A DNA stretch of 64,000 nucleotides from Photobacterium alginatilyticum. Its GTDB lineage: Bacteria; Pseudomonadota; Gammaproteobacteria; Enterobacterales; Vibrionaceae. The notes under the pieces are model-generated. The model was not told the DNA's origin, did not search any database, and worked only from the letters and a program-made list of their open reading frames with translations. A program made the translations under genes and the position numbers. The DNA is taken from positions 1 through 64,000 of the forward strand of contig NZ_RSEJ01000008.1 of assembly GCF_009910675.1 (NCBI RefSeq). The letters run 5' to 3'. How positions within the stretch are numbered: position 1 is the stretch's first letter; each line of letters opens with the position of its first letter. Below, one piece after another: positions 9,550-18,363 of the stretch.

Positions 9550-11814
9550 CTATGACACTACCTCTGCATGGCCGATATAACGCGGTGCGCAATGTGTTTC
9601 TGCATCCCGGATCAGAGCCGGGACGTCCAGGATCATTGCCACCTCGCCACTGCCCAGGATCGTCGATCCGCTGATCCCGCTAAGATGCGAAAAAATCTTG
9701 CTTAACGGCTTAATAACGGTTTGAAGCTCGCCCTGTAACTGGTCAACGACGAATCCGGCTTTTTGCTCGCCGCTCTGTACCACAACGATATTGCGTTGTT
9801 TGACATCAATATGGCTTTCCTTGAATCGCTGCCTCAGGTTGATAAAGGGCAGGATCTCCCCCCGCAGATTGACGTAATTACCGTTTTTGCTGTGCTGCTC
9901 GCTGTACTCGATACACTCGACAACCGCATCAAGTGGAATAACGTAGCTAGATACCCCCACCCCAACCGCGAAGCCATCGATAATAGAGAGCGTCAAGGGA
10001 AGGCGAAGGCGCAGCAAAGAGCCCTCACCCAGCCTGCTTTCGACTTCTATACTGCCCTGCAACGCCTCGATGTTACGCTTGACCACATCCATGCCGACCC
10101 CTCTGCCCGAGAGATCGCTCACCGCGGTTTTGGTCGTCAGGCCAGCCTCCAATATCAGCCGGAGGATTTCTTTCTCGCTCATCGGCTGCTCTGCGCTGAT
10201 AAGCCCGTTCTCAACCGCCTTGGCCCGTACCTTAACCGGGTCTATGCCTCCCCCGTCGTCACACACTTCAATCACAATGCTGCCAGAGTCGTAATAGGCC
10301 CGTAGGATCACCGTACCGGTAGCTGGCTTTCCTTTCGCCAGCCTGTCTTCCTTGGCCTCGATACCGTGGTCAATCGCATTTCTAACCAGGTGCATCAGTG
10401 GGTCGTTGATTTTCTCTACGACACCTTTATCAAGCTCGGTCTCGCCGCCTTCAATCATCAGCCGGATATCTTTGTCCAAATCACGGCTTATCTCCCGTAC
10501 CACACGGTGGAAGCGCTTGAAGGTCTCGTCGATTGGTATCATTCTCAGGTGCAGCGACAGCCCTCTAATTTCTTCAACCAGCAAAGAAACTGCCGCGCTG
10601 GATTCCCTCAGTTCAGGATCGCCGTTCTGCTTCGCCAGCAAGCTCGTATTGGCACCGGCAATCACCAGTTCGCCCACCAGGTTAATCAACTGATCCAGTT
10701 TGTGGGCATCAACCCGGAGACTGCGGCTTTCCTGCCGCTTGAGATCTGGCAGGCCCGCCGTCGCTTTTTTGGGAGTCACTTCTTGAGGGGATAACTGCTG
10801 CGCTGGCTCCCCAACATCCGACTGAGATGGCGATTGTGGCTGTAACTGTGGCTCTAGTTGTGGCTGTAACAGGGTGTCGGAATCAGGATCATGCATAGCC
10901 TGAGCAGGCTGGATAATGTCAGCCTGGGGCGCCTCCATCACATACGCCAGTTCCTCTTGAGTCAGCGCTCCACACTGAATAAGCAACTGACCCAGTTCGT
11001 CAGCCTCCTGATCAAGCTCTTTTATTAGCGCGACATATTGCTGCAGATCACTATGGGGAGGGATGATGTGGATCTGGCTCTCGTCGGCTACAAACTCAAA
11101 AACCGACTGCAAGGTTACCTGATCGGCATCACTATCAAGCTGCAGCTCAAGGCCAAGATAGCAGGATTCGGGATCCATCAGGCTGCTGCCGGGCAAGGCA
11201 AACAGGGGCACCAGCTCCACGATGTCACCCAGAGAGCTGAGATAGCGTAAAAATGACAACGGATCCATACCGTTACGCAAGACACCCTCGCCAAACCGCA
11301 ACGAAAAATGCCAATAGGGGTTGAATGCGACTCGGTTGGTATTGCTGTGATCCCGCCCAGGTAGGTGCTCGGTATATTGACCCAATGATGAAAGATTATT
11401 AACGCCGCAGTGTTGCTGAGAACCCGCCGAGCCCGACAACTGCGCCAGTAAGGCCTGACCTTGCACCGCCAGCTCCTGCCCGCTCGAGGCATCCTGATTG
11501 CCCAGTTGCTCAATCAGACTTTCAATATGATCCCGACAGTCTAACAACACGGCAATCAGCGTATCATCGCAATGACGCTCACCGGCTCTGACTTTCTCCA
11601 GAACATTTTCAACCGTATGGGTAAAGGCAACAATGCCGTCATAGCCAAACAGCCCTGCCGCCCCCTTGATGGTATGTGCAGCACGAAATACCAAGTTGAT
11701 CATCTCGATATTTTCCGGGGCTGCCTTCAACTTGTTTAAAGCCGATTCCATCTCCTGCAGCAGATCCAGGCTTTCATCGACAAACATCTCTTGGGCATGT
11801 TCCATCTCTTCCAT
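9550..11814 (-). CDS. cheA: Chemotaxis histidine kinase
   Basis: CheA autophosphorylates in response to the receptors and passes phosphate to CheY and CheB. The 754-residue protein has: an N-terminal Hpt domain with H47 (RAAHTIKGAAGLFG); a middle region (about 150-320) probably serving as the response-regulator docking module; a Pro/Gln-rich linker (about 320-370); the dimerisation helices (VDAHKLDQLINLVGELVI); the ATPase with N box (LVRNAIDHGIE), DDGGGID and GRGVGMDVVKRNIE; and a C-terminal CheW-like domain. The start follows AAGGAG at ATG 11814; the ORF's extra upstream residues are unlikely. It is preceded by the STAS gene with a 37-bp gap. Confidence 0.95.
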   Translation of the reverse strand: MEEMEHAQEMFVDESLDLLQEMESALNKLKAAPENIEMINLVFRAAHTIKGAAGLFGYDGIVAFTHTVENVLEKVRAGERHCDDTLIAVLLDCRDHIESLIEQLGNQDASSGQELAVQGQALLAQLSGSAGSQQHCGVNNLSSLGQYTEHLPGRDHSNTNRVAFNPYWHFSLRFGEGVLRNGMDPLSFLRYLSSLGDIVELVPLFALPGSSLMDPESCYLGLELQLDSDADQVTLQSVFEFVADESQIHIIPPHSDLQQYVALIKELDQEADELGQLLIQCGALTQEELAYVMEAPQADIIQPAQAMHDPDSDTLLQPQLEPQLQPQSPSQSDVGEPAQQLSPQEVTPKKATAGLPDLKRQESRSLRVDAHKLDQLINLVGELVIAGANTSLLAKQNGDPELRESSAAVSLLVEEIRGLSLHLRMIPIDETFKRFHRVVREISRDLDKDIRLMIEGGETELDKGVVEKINDPLMHLVRNAIDHGIEAKEDRLAKGKPATGTVILRAYYDSGSIVIEVCDDGGGIDPVKVRAKAVENGLISAEQPMSEKEILRLILEAGLTTKTAVSDLSGRGVGMDVVKRNIEALQGSIEVESRLGEGSLLRLRLPLTLSIIDGFAVGVGVSSYVIPLDAVVECIEYSEQHSKNGNYVNLRGEILPFINLRQRFKESHIDVKQRNIVVVQSGEQKAGFVVDQLQGELQTVIKPLSKIFSHLSGISGSTILGSGEVAMILDVPALIRDAETHCAPRYIGHAEVVS

Positions 11815-11851
11815 TTTCGCTCCTTGATCATGGGGCAATGAAACCCGGCGG

Positions 11852-12163
11852 CTACATAGGCGGTAGGTTGAATAACGGCTCGAGCCGCAGCAAGGCAATG
11901 GACTCCATTGCCGCTGTACTGGTCGCGGTGATGGTGAATATCTTGCCTGTCAAGGCTGCCTCTTGCTGGCAAAGCCATAACAGCTGCAAACCGGCGGTAT
12001 CCAGCTCACTGATCTCGCTAAGATCGATAGCTAGTGATTCTGCATCCTGTAAACAGGTCAACAATCGAGGCTTTAGCTCAGCGGTGTTATAGATAGACAT
12101 TTCCCCGCAGAGGCTTAGCCTGCACTGCGTACCCGCTTGTTCCTGTGCTATCGTGATGTCCAT
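11852..12163 (-). CDS. STAS-domain protein of the chemotaxis operon
   Basis: A 103-residue single-domain protein of the STAS (anti-sigma-factor antagonist) fold. The diagnostic strand-helix junction is LAIDLSEISELDTAGLQLLW, at residues about 45-63. In SpoIIAA the phosphorylated Ser is the second residue after Asp; here the motif is D-T-A-G, so that position is Ala57 and only Thr56 could be modified. STAS proteins recur in accessory chemotaxis clusters, where their partner is generally unknown. It lies between cheY (13 bp) and cheA, with GGGAG before ATG 12163. No anti-sigma kinase gene is present nearby. Confidence 0.85.
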   Translation of the reverse strand: MDITIAQEQAGTQCRLSLCGEMSIYNTAELKPRLLTCLQDAESLAIDLSEISELDTAGLQLLWLCQQEAALTGKIFTITATSTAAMESIALLRLEPLFNLPPM

Positions 12164-12176
12164 TGGCTGCTCCCAC

Positions 12177-12545
12177 TCAAGGCAATATCAATTTGGAGAC
12201 GGCATCGAGTAACTGAGGAGGCTGGAAAGGTTTGACCACCCAGGCTTTGGCTCCCGCAGCCCTTCCCTCCTGTTTCTTGTGGTCCTGTGACTCTGTCGTC
12301 AGAATAATGATGGGAGTGAATTTATAACGAGGCAGCTTTTTGACCTCTTTGACAAAGGTGATCCCGTCCATCCTCGGCATATTGACGTCGGTAATGATCA
12401 GGTTCACCTTCTTGCCATCGAGTTTACCCAGCCCGTCAACACCATCATTCGCTTCAATCACCTCATAGCCAGCTCCTCTGAGGGCAATTCCAACGACCTG
12501 ACGGATCGGCGCCGAATCATCCAAAATCAAAATTGTCTTAGCCAT
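12177..12545 (-). CDS. cheY: CheY-type response regulator
   Basis: A single receiver domain of 122 residues with no output domain, so it acts by binding a target protein when phosphorylated. Key residues are all present: acidic pair D9/D10, phospho-acceptor D53 (ITDVNMPRMDG), T83/T84 (ILTTES) and K105 (VVKPF). It lies 15 bp after the first gene of the operon, a chemoreceptor-like protein with a possible CheZ-type phosphatase motif. The output target cannot be read from the sequence; flagellar-motor binding is not assured for an accessory cluster. Confidence 0.93.
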   Translation of the reverse strand: MAKTILILDDSAPIRQVVGIALRGAGYEVIEANDGVDGLGKLDGKKVNLIITDVNMPRMDGITFVKEVKKLPRYKFTPIIILTTESQDHKKQEGRAAGAKAWVVKPFQPPQLLDAVSKLILP

Positions 12546-12560
12546 AGTACTCTCCGAGGG

Positions 12561-13754
12561 TTAAAAGAAAGTTATCTCGCTATCTTTAGAAGAAGCTGTC
12601 GTCGCCTCGCCTTTCTCATGATTATGGTGTTGCTCCTGGGCAACATAGTCCCGCTTCATTTCATTGAGCCAGTTGGTCACATCAAGGCGATGTGCCTCGT
12701 CATCACTATGCTGCTCTGACTCGTAATCAGTGATTTCTGCCTGCAGCTTGTCCAGGTTTTTTTCTACCTGAGTAATGATCTGGCTGACACGATCCTGAAA
12801 CTGCAGCGACACGATCACGCCGGAAATCTCACGCTGAATATCCAGGTTTTTATCTTGCAGTAATGAGGTCGAGTCAGTGAGTTCGGAGGCCAGTTGCTTG
12901 AAGTTTGCCAGGATTGATTCAATATTGGTTTCTGACGCCGCCTCAGCCTGGGCATCCTGACGTGCGCTCTGCTCAGCGATATTGACGGTATCGTCCATGG
13001 CCTGATTAATCAGCGACACCTTGTCTCGGATATGTTTCCCTGTTTCACCGGATAGCTGCGATAGCTTGCGCACCTCGCCGGCAACAACCGCAAAGCCGCG
13101 GCCCTGATCACCCGCTCTTGCCGCCTCGATAGCCGCATTCAGGGCCAACAGGTTTGTTTGTTCGGCAATCTTGGCAACATCAACCGCCATACTGTCGAGC
13201 TCTTCGGTATAACTTGCCAGATGGCGGACCTGAGACAGCATCTCTTCCTTGGCCTGCATTGCCGAACGGAGCAGATCGACAACCTGATCCAGCCGCTGCT
13301 CACTGTCGTTGAGTACAGCAAACACGCCATTGTCACTCTGATCGGGCCCGCCGCCTGCAACATTCTGGGACTCAGTAACAGCCTGATCCAATTCACTGAT
13401 GATTTCTGAAAAGCGCTGCGACAAAGCAGTCACTTCCGTTTCGGTTTGCACCCTAACGGTACATAACTGCCTCTGCCAGATAGGCAATATCTGCAGGCAC
13501 AGATCGACCAACTGTTTCAGTTCTTGCTTAGCATGCTGCTGTTTATACAGCATCTCGTTATTTTGCCGGTCACGAACATCTGCCACCGCTCTGTCATAGC
13601 CCGCAAGCAAAAAACGTGCAGCAAAATAGCTGATGACGATAAGTCCGCCAGCTATTACCCAAGACAGATCACTGACTTCGCCTACCAGAAGGACCCCAGT
13701 TGCCGCAACACTGGACAGTCCTACAGGTACCCATAAAAAACGGCTTCTTTCCAT
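12561..13754 (-). CDS. HAMP-less membrane chemoreceptor-like protein with a CheZ-like C-terminus
   Basis: A 397-residue protein that begins the chemotaxis operon. Two close TM helices (about 6-25 and 31-52) leave almost no periplasmic loop. A helical region with no HAMP domain leads to a receptor signalling tip ([19 protein letters not shown], 198-215). After about 100 more residues comes [13 protein letters not shown] with D321 and Q325. This D-x-x-x-Q in a QD-type helix resembles the catalytic motif of the phosphatase CheZ (D143/Q147). About 70 further residues, charged and flexible, end in the hydrophobic peptide SEITFF. The receptor assignment is firm; the phosphatase idea is inference. 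Confidence 0.85.
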   Translation of the reverse strand: MERSRFLWVPVGLSSVAATGVLLVGEVSDLSWVIAGGLIVISYFAARFLLAGYDRAVADVRDRQNNEMLYKQQHAKQELKQLVDLCLQILPIWQRQLCTVRVQTETEVTALSQRFSEIISELDQAVTESQNVAGGGPDQSDNGVFAVLNDSEQRLDQVVDLLRSAMQAKEEMLSQVRHLASYTEELDSMAVDVAKIAEQTNLLALNAAIEAARAGDQGRGFAVVAGEVRKLSQLSGETGKHIRDKVSLINQAMDDTVNIAEQSARQDAQAEAASETNIESILANFKQLASELTDSTSLLQDKNLDIQREISGVIVSLQFQDRVSQIITQVEKNLDKLQAEITDYESEQHSDDEAHRLDVTNWLNEMKRDYVAQEQHHNHEKGEATTASSKDSEITFF

Positions 13755-14077
13755 AAAGCCCCGCTGCCAAATTCAATACATAATGTTCCCAGATGGAATA
13801 CTGAAGTATAGGCACACAAACTAATGGAATATTGAAAGAAAGGCATAACCGAATACGGTATAACTCAAAACCTTGACGAAGTTCAAATATTGAACACTAT
13901 CAAATAGTTCCGCTACCATACCGATATATTCAGGATATTTTGCTACATGCGGGGGTATTTCCATTTCGGTACCAGATTACATAACTGGTTGCATATCATG
14001 TTTACTAACAATATCTACTGTCCAGATACGAAAAAAGCTCCCGTAGGAGCTTTTTGACACTGTGCTGTTATAGCCTG
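13755..14077. other. Intergenic region upstream of the chemotaxis operon
   Basis: 323 bp that must carry the promoter of the chemotaxis operon on the minus strand and the alaE terminator. I see no ORF with a convincing start and no clear sigma28- or sigma54-type promoter. The middle (about 13800-13990) is AT-rich and unassigned. Confidence 0.6.
14031..14055 (-). terminator. Intrinsic terminator of alaE
   Basis: A 10-bp stem (14032-14041 with 14046-14055) and a four-base loop. On the minus strand the T-tract continues as TTTTTTCGTATCTGG, the same downstream word as at several other terminators here. Confidence 0.85.
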
Positions 14078-14530
14078 TTAGGCTTGCTGATGGTAATAGC
14101 CAGGTACACGGAACATACGACGGCAGCTATCCAGGAACAGGCCATACACCACGCCCAGAGCACCTGATACAAATGCATTACTGGTTACAGCCGTAACGAT
14201 TTGATCGAAATCTGCCCCGACAACAAACAAGATGCCTGCATAGACCGGCGACTGAAACAGGACATAGGCAACCATATCAGACAGGCTTTTCATCCCGTTA
14301 GTTGGTGAAAAACGATAACCAGAGCGGATCACAAAGTCACGAAAAAGCCCATATGGCCAGGCAATCGCAATATTGACCGGGATAGATAAGGTTCGCGATG
14401 CTAAAGATTGTTCAAATGTCATCCCCGACACGAACACCTCAATCAACATGCCAGTCACAAAACTGAAAACCACCATAGCAAATGTATCAGCAGCCGCATT
14501 ACGCACATTGAATTGACCTTTAACAGACAT
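14078..14530 (-). CDS. alaE: L-alanine exporter family protein
   Basis: A 150-residue inner-membrane protein matching the AlaE family, which exports L-alanine to prevent its toxic accumulation. Conserved stretches are [68 protein letters not shown] and [18 protein letters not shown], with about four predicted TM segments. The length equals that of the E. coli protein. ATG 14530 was chosen because GGAGG lies 8 nt upstream; the ORF extension starts at a TTG inside that region. It is monocistronic, with a long AT-rich upstream region where Lrp-type control would be plausible but is not demonstrated. Confidence 0.88.
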   Translation of the reverse strand: MSVKGQFNVRNAAADTFAMVVFSFVTGMLIEVFVSGMTFEQSLASRTLSIPVNIAIAWPYGLFRDFVIRSGYRFSPTNGMKSLSDMVAYVLFQSPVYAGILFVVGADFDQIVTAVTSNAFVSGALGVVYGLFLDSCRRMFRVPGYYHQQA

Positions 14531-15270
14531 ACCGCAAACCTCCAAAATAGAAAATAAGGCCAGAAAAAACAGAATTAAAAGACTCTTTCACTGGCTAAAA
14601 AGCAATAAGCCAGTTGATTTGCGTATTAGAACAGGTTTTAACCAGAATTAATCACCAAAGATCTAATAAACTGGTAAACTTACAACTACTTTTGACATAC
14701 AAATTGGCACAAATCACCACAAAAGCGGCAATGCCGTGCTGCATGTTAAATTTTGGTAGAAAGTAGATTCAAAACACACACTAAAGTTTACAGTTTTAGC
14801 TGAAATATGAACGCTAAAGGAAAGAAAGAAGAGAATTAGCATCAACAGTCAGTTTAAACCTTGAAAAATGCAAGGTTAAAAAACAACCAACAGATAAAAC
14901 AGTGACAAAATTAAACCTAAATAGCTGAATTAAAAGAAATTAATTTTAGTCGTAAAGAAAACAACCGAACAGAATAAAGTCTCAGAATATTAATAAAAAA
15001 CCAATCATAAGGCTCATATACCGCGACAACTCAATACATTTATTCCAGCCCACTACCATTCGCCGTACACATGATCGAACTTGATACTATTGGCTAACTT
15101 TTATCCGTAACATTGATGCGATTCATGATGGATATTGCAAGAAACCTATTACTCGCACCATACCGGCTGCTACGAGTTGAGTCTTAAGGGCTGTAATTAA
15201 ATTACATAAATTGAAGAATATAACAGGCACTGCAACAATACAGGCAATTGACACAGTGCCTTATAGTTGT
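14531..15270. other. AT-rich intergenic region between alaE and purU
   Basis: About 740 bp without a credible gene. The part nearest alaE must hold its promoter, and a small hairpin (CTGGCT...AGCCAG, about 14591-14612) lies there. The centre (14700-15000) is strongly A-rich. Next to purU an 8-bp inverted repeat, AGGCACTG/CAGTGCCT (15224-15262), has a long loop and no T-tract on either strand, so I do not call it a terminator. Confidence 0.6.
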
Positions 15271-16143
15271 TCACGAGCGCTCAAACACCACCGTTTTGTC
15301 GTTAAACAAAAATACCCGTTTCTCGACGTGATAATGAATGGCCCTCGCCAATGTCAGGGACTCTACGTCCATCCCCTTTCGTGCCAAATCCGCGGGGTAA
15401 TAAGTATGATCGACCGTTTCCATCCCCTGAGTAATGATCGGCCCTTCATCCAGATCATCACTGACATAATGCGCCGTGGCCCCTACCATCTTGACCCCCT
15501 TGTTATAGGCCTGATGATATGGCTTAGCCCCTTTGAAGCCCGGTAGCAGCGAATGATGAATATTGATGGCCTTTCCTGACCAGCGAACACACATGTCATG
15601 AGAGAGTACCTGCATATAGCGAGCAAGTATCAGCAATTCACAACCTGTTTCGTCCAGGACCGCTTGCACCTGGGCCTCCTGTTGCGGCTTGGTGTCAGCG
15701 GTAATGGGAAAGTGGTAATACGGGAGATCGTGCCATTCGGCCAGTGACTGCAGATCTGGATGATTGGAAATCACGGCGCGAATATCTACCGGAAGGTTGC
15801 CGGTCCGGTAGCGGTATAACAGGTCGTTTAGACAGTGATCATATTTTGACACCATGATCACCACTCTAGGCCAGTAATCCGATGGCGTCAGCGCCCATTC
15901 CATATCAAACGCCTTGGCCCGTTCGGCAAAGCGGGTACAGAATGCCGATTGGTCAAGTGGCGTATTATCCTCGACACGAAACACCGTACGAATAAAAAAA
16001 CGGTGATTCAACGCATCATCAAAGGAATTCAGCTCATTGATGTAACAACCAAACTCCCGCAGAAAACGGGTAACAACATCCACCGTCCCCGACTGGCCCG
16101 GACAGCTCGCCGTTAAAATATAGGTCGCACTTTGCTGGTTCAT
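15271..16143 (-). CDS. purU: Formyltetrahydrofolate deformylase
   Basis: PurU hydrolyses 10-formyl-tetrahydrofolate to formate and tetrahydrofolate, balancing one-carbon pools and supplying formate for PurT. The 290-residue protein has an N-terminal ACT-type regulatory domain (about 1-90: LTASCPGQSGTVDVVTRFL) and a C-terminal formyl-hydrolase fold (VVIMVSKYDHCLNDLLYRY, VISNHPDL, NIHHSLLPGFKGAKPYHQAY, GATAHYVSDDLDEGPIITQ). ATG 16143 follows GGGGGGAGG; the longer ORF adds residues across this site. It is monocistronic, with its promoter in the 240 bp before the second tRNA-Ser. Confidence 0.95.
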   Translation of the reverse strand: MNQQSATYILTASCPGQSGTVDVVTRFLREFGCYINELNSFDDALNHRFFIRTVFRVEDNTPLDQSAFCTRFAERAKAFDMEWALTPSDYWPRVVIMVSKYDHCLNDLLYRYRTGNLPVDIRAVISNHPDLQSLAEWHDLPYYHFPITADTKPQQEAQVQAVLDETGCELLILARYMQVLSHDMCVRWSGKAINIHHSLLPGFKGAKPYHQAYNKGVKMVGATAHYVSDDLDEGPIITQGMETVDHTYYPADLARKGMDVESLTLARAIHYHVEKRVFLFNDKTVVFERS

Positions 16144-16340
16144 ATCCTCCCCCCTGTTCAGTAGCAACGCCGGCACGCCTTAATTCGGGCGCTCTTCTCT
16201 AGCAGAATAGAGTACGAAACGGGAGACTATTGCGTTTTTTCTCAATTACGCCACAGACATAACATAATTTGAAACGGGGAAAGATATAGGCCTGGGGAGA
16301 ATAGCCCTGGAATCTGGCAATTTGATAAGCTTCAGATACG

Positions 16341-16369
16341 AAAAAACCCGTTGAAAATCAACGGGTTTT
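16341..16369 (-). terminator. Intrinsic terminator of tRNA-Ser(GGA) copy 2
   Basis: A 12-bp stem (16343-16354 with 16358-16369) and an AAA loop. On the minus strand it continues TTTTTTCGTATCTGAAG, the uninterrupted counterpart of the sequence after the first tRNA-Ser terminator. Confidence 0.88.
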
Positions 16370-16381
16370 CTCTGAATTTGA

Positions 16382-16469
16382 TGGCGGTGAGGGAGGGATT
16401 CGAACCCTCGATACGTTGCCGTATACACACTTTCCAGGCGTGCTCCTTCAGCCACTCGGACACCTCACC
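16382..16469 (-). tRNA. tRNA-Ser(GGA), copy 2
   Basis: 88 nt with encoded CCA, anticodon GGA and a class II long variable arm. It matches the copy at 300-387 in every segment I compared. It is a single-gene unit here, with its own promoter and terminator. Confidence 0.95.
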
Positions 16470-16520
16470 ATCTTGTTGCTGAGCAATAGGAGCAAGCTGC
16501 TATTTTCTCAACGGAGCGCT

Positions 16521-16549
16521 ACTATAGTGCTCTCGCGGTGGAAGGTCAA
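16521..16549 (-). promoter_or_regulatory. Sigma70 promoter of tRNA-Ser(GGA) copy 2
   Basis: Minus strand: -35 TTGACC (16544-16549), 17-bp spacer, -10 TATAGT (16521-16526), then a GC-rich start region (AGCGCTCCG). It has the same -35 and spacing as the promoter of copy 1. Confidence 0.75.
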
Positions 16550-16754
16550 TAAAAATCAATATTTAGGCTGTCAGATGTCTATTTTTACGACGGTATTGGC
16601 CATCGCGACGATAAAAAGAGTACTTAAGCTGTGCTGAGCACCCCAGGCTGCTACAATAGCCAGCATTGCAACCATTCTATCTATTACTGTTAACACTTTA
16701 TGCCAGCGTATGTCGGCGTAGAGGGAAAACATACAACCGAACTGAGATTGTATT

Positions 16755-17330
16755 ATGTCTTCACCGCTAAGTGAGTTACTGAAAAACCCACAGCTAGCCG
16801 AGCAACTGTTGTCCGAAGCCCAGACCCGCGGTTTTGTTTCCGCGATGGCAGCAGCGCCACACCTGATTGATCCGTCCGAGTGGCTGGCTTTTCTGTGGGG
16901 AGGCGATGAAACCTCACCATTTGAGAGCCACGAAGAGCTTGAAGCTTATGCCAATGAAATCGTCAATATGTGGAACCAAAGCCGCGAGGACTTGCTGACA
17001 GGCCAATGGCATTGGCCAGAAGGCTGCACGCTTGACGACAAGGAGCTGGTTACCGAAGCAACCCGTGAGCTGGCAGAAGGTATGTTACAAGGCTGGCAGC
17101 TTTCCCGTGACGATTGGGATACCATCATGCCGGAAGGCAGTGAGGACAATGCACTGCTAGGTGGTGTATTGCTGTGTTTCAGCCTGCTTTATGATCCTGA
17201 AAATGCGATGGAAGCCTTGTCTCAGGAAGGTGCTGACGGTCTTGCCCAGTTCGAGGAAATCTTCACATCTGTTCCGACCATGCTTTGCGGCCTGACAATA
17301 AAAGCGCAGGCGCTGGTACAAGAGCAATAA
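16755..17330 (+). CDS. YecA/YgfB-family (UPF0149) protein
   Basis: A 191-residue soluble, acidic, helical protein of the UPF0149 family. Family-like features are the paired tryptophans and acidic stretches (LAFLWGGDETSPF, MWNQSREDLLTGQWHWPEG, LAEGMLQGWQLSRDDW) and GGVLLCFSLLYDPE. Family members such as YecA usually end in a Cys-rich SEC-C metal motif; this protein has none, so it is the short form. The molecular role of the family is not established. It is monocistronic on the plus strand, with no clear ribosome-binding site before ATG 16755. Confidence 0.7.
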   Translation: MSSPLSELLKNPQLAEQLLSEAQTRGFVSAMAAAPHLIDPSEWLAFLWGGDETSPFESHEELEAYANEIVNMWNQSREDLLTGQWHWPEGCTLDDKELVTEATRELAEGMLQGWQLSRDDWDTIMPEGSEDNALLGGVLLCFSLLYDPENAMEALSQEGADGLAQFEEIFTSVPTMLCGLTIKAQALVQEQ

Positions 17331-17403
17331 CAATGATTGGCTACGAAATGCTGTTAATGTCTCATTTCGTAGCCTGCTACCCTGGCTTTCTCTCTAAGGC
17401 CTG

Positions 17404-18258
17404 TCAGGCACTCGCCAGCTTACGGCGCTGATAAACGTAGATCAATCCAAAAGCCGGCAAGTTCATCAGCAACCCATACAGCAATGGCGTTAATGCCAAC
17501 TCCGGGCGCTGCAGTTGCACCACTGCAACAAAGATAGCCGTCCCTGCATTCTGTACCCCGACTTCAATGGCCAGTGTCTTAGCCAGTACCTTATCACCAC
17601 GCAGCATTTTAGCCACGAAGGCACCCAACAGCATACCCGTCACACACAGGCTAAGCGCCGCTACCGATGCCACCGAAAAGAGCTGGTGAAAAACACCGGC
17701 ATTGGCAGCAACTGTCACTATGACAGTCAAAAACAGCGCCCCTAGCGACGAACGGCCGGCAAAATGAGAGAACCGTGCGAACCAGTCACCCTTAGCCCAA
17801 TGACGAGTCACCATGCCCAGCAATACGGGAACCAGCGTGACCGCAGTGAGCTGCAAAATAGCCGTTTTCAGCGGGAAGACAAGCTGGGCATCCGGGACAA
17901 CCAAAAGCAGCATCAGCGGCAGGCTGAACGGAATGATCAGGCTACTGACCGCCGTCATACTGATAGAAAGCGCCGAGTCACCGCCGCTCATATGGGTTAT
18001 CGCATTTGACGAGGCACCTCCCGGCGCCAATGCGAGCAACCATAGGCCTATAGCTACCGGCTCTGGCAAGGCAAACAGGGTAATAATAATGTATGCCAGT
18101 AACGGCAGCCCTAGCAACTGGGCTAGCAGCCCCATAAATACCCGACCAGGATATTGCCCGACCCGCTTAAAGTCAGCGGTAGACAGGGTCAGCCCGACGC
18201 AATACATCATCCATGCGAGGGCAATCGGCAATGCCACTGTTAACATTGTCTGGCTCAT
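17404..18258 (-). CDS. BASS-family (bile acid:sodium symporter-like) transporter
   Basis: A 284-residue polytopic membrane protein with nine or ten predicted TM helices. Typical family stretches are MMYCVGLTLSTADFKRV near the N-terminus, the ALAPGGASSNAITHMSGGDSALS motif forming part of the sodium and substrate site, and EVGVQNAGTAIFVAVVQL in the second half. Members take up organic anions with sodium; bacterial substrates vary and cannot be read here. It is monocistronic, followed 70 bp downstream by the convergent YecA-like gene. The hairpin at 17339-17374 (GGCTACGAAATG/CATTTCGTAGCC) lies in the shared gap but lacks a T-tract. Confidence 0.85.
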   Translation of the reverse strand: MSQTMLTVALPIALAWMMYCVGLTLSTADFKRVGQYPGRVFMGLLAQLLGLPLLAYIIITLFALPEPVAIGLWLLALAPGGASSNAITHMSGGDSALSISMTAVSSLIIPFSLPLMLLLVVPDAQLVFPLKTAILQLTAVTLVPVLLGMVTRHWAKGDWFARFSHFAGRSSLGALFLTVIVTVAANAGVFHQLFSVASVAALSLCVTGMLLGAFVAKMLRGDKVLAKTLAIEVGVQNAGTAIFVAVVQLQRPELALTPLLYGLLMNLPAFGLIYVYQRRKLASA

Positions 18259-18311
18259 TGTTATTTATCCTTGTTATACCAGTCTTAATAACTGTCGAAC
18301 TATAGCCGATA

Positions 18312-18337
18312 AAAATGGCGACCATAAGGTCGCCATT
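18312..18337 (-). terminator. Intrinsic terminator of nadA
   Basis: A 10-bp stem AATGGCGACC/GGTCGCCATT with a 4-nt loop (18314-18323 with 18328-18337), followed by TTT on the minus strand, 27 bp after the nadA stop codon. Confidence 0.8.
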
Positions 18338-18363
18338 CTCATCTTAATTATTCTGCAATAATA

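Noticed and set aside
15224..15262. Inverted repeat AGGCACTG/CAGTGCCT after purU as its terminator
   Set aside because: The loop is over 20 nt and no T-tract follows on the minus strand.
17339..17374. Long perfect hairpin between the YecA-like gene and the BASS transporter
   Set aside because: No T-tract on either strand, so not called as an intrinsic terminator, though it may still block or stabilise both convergent mRNAs.
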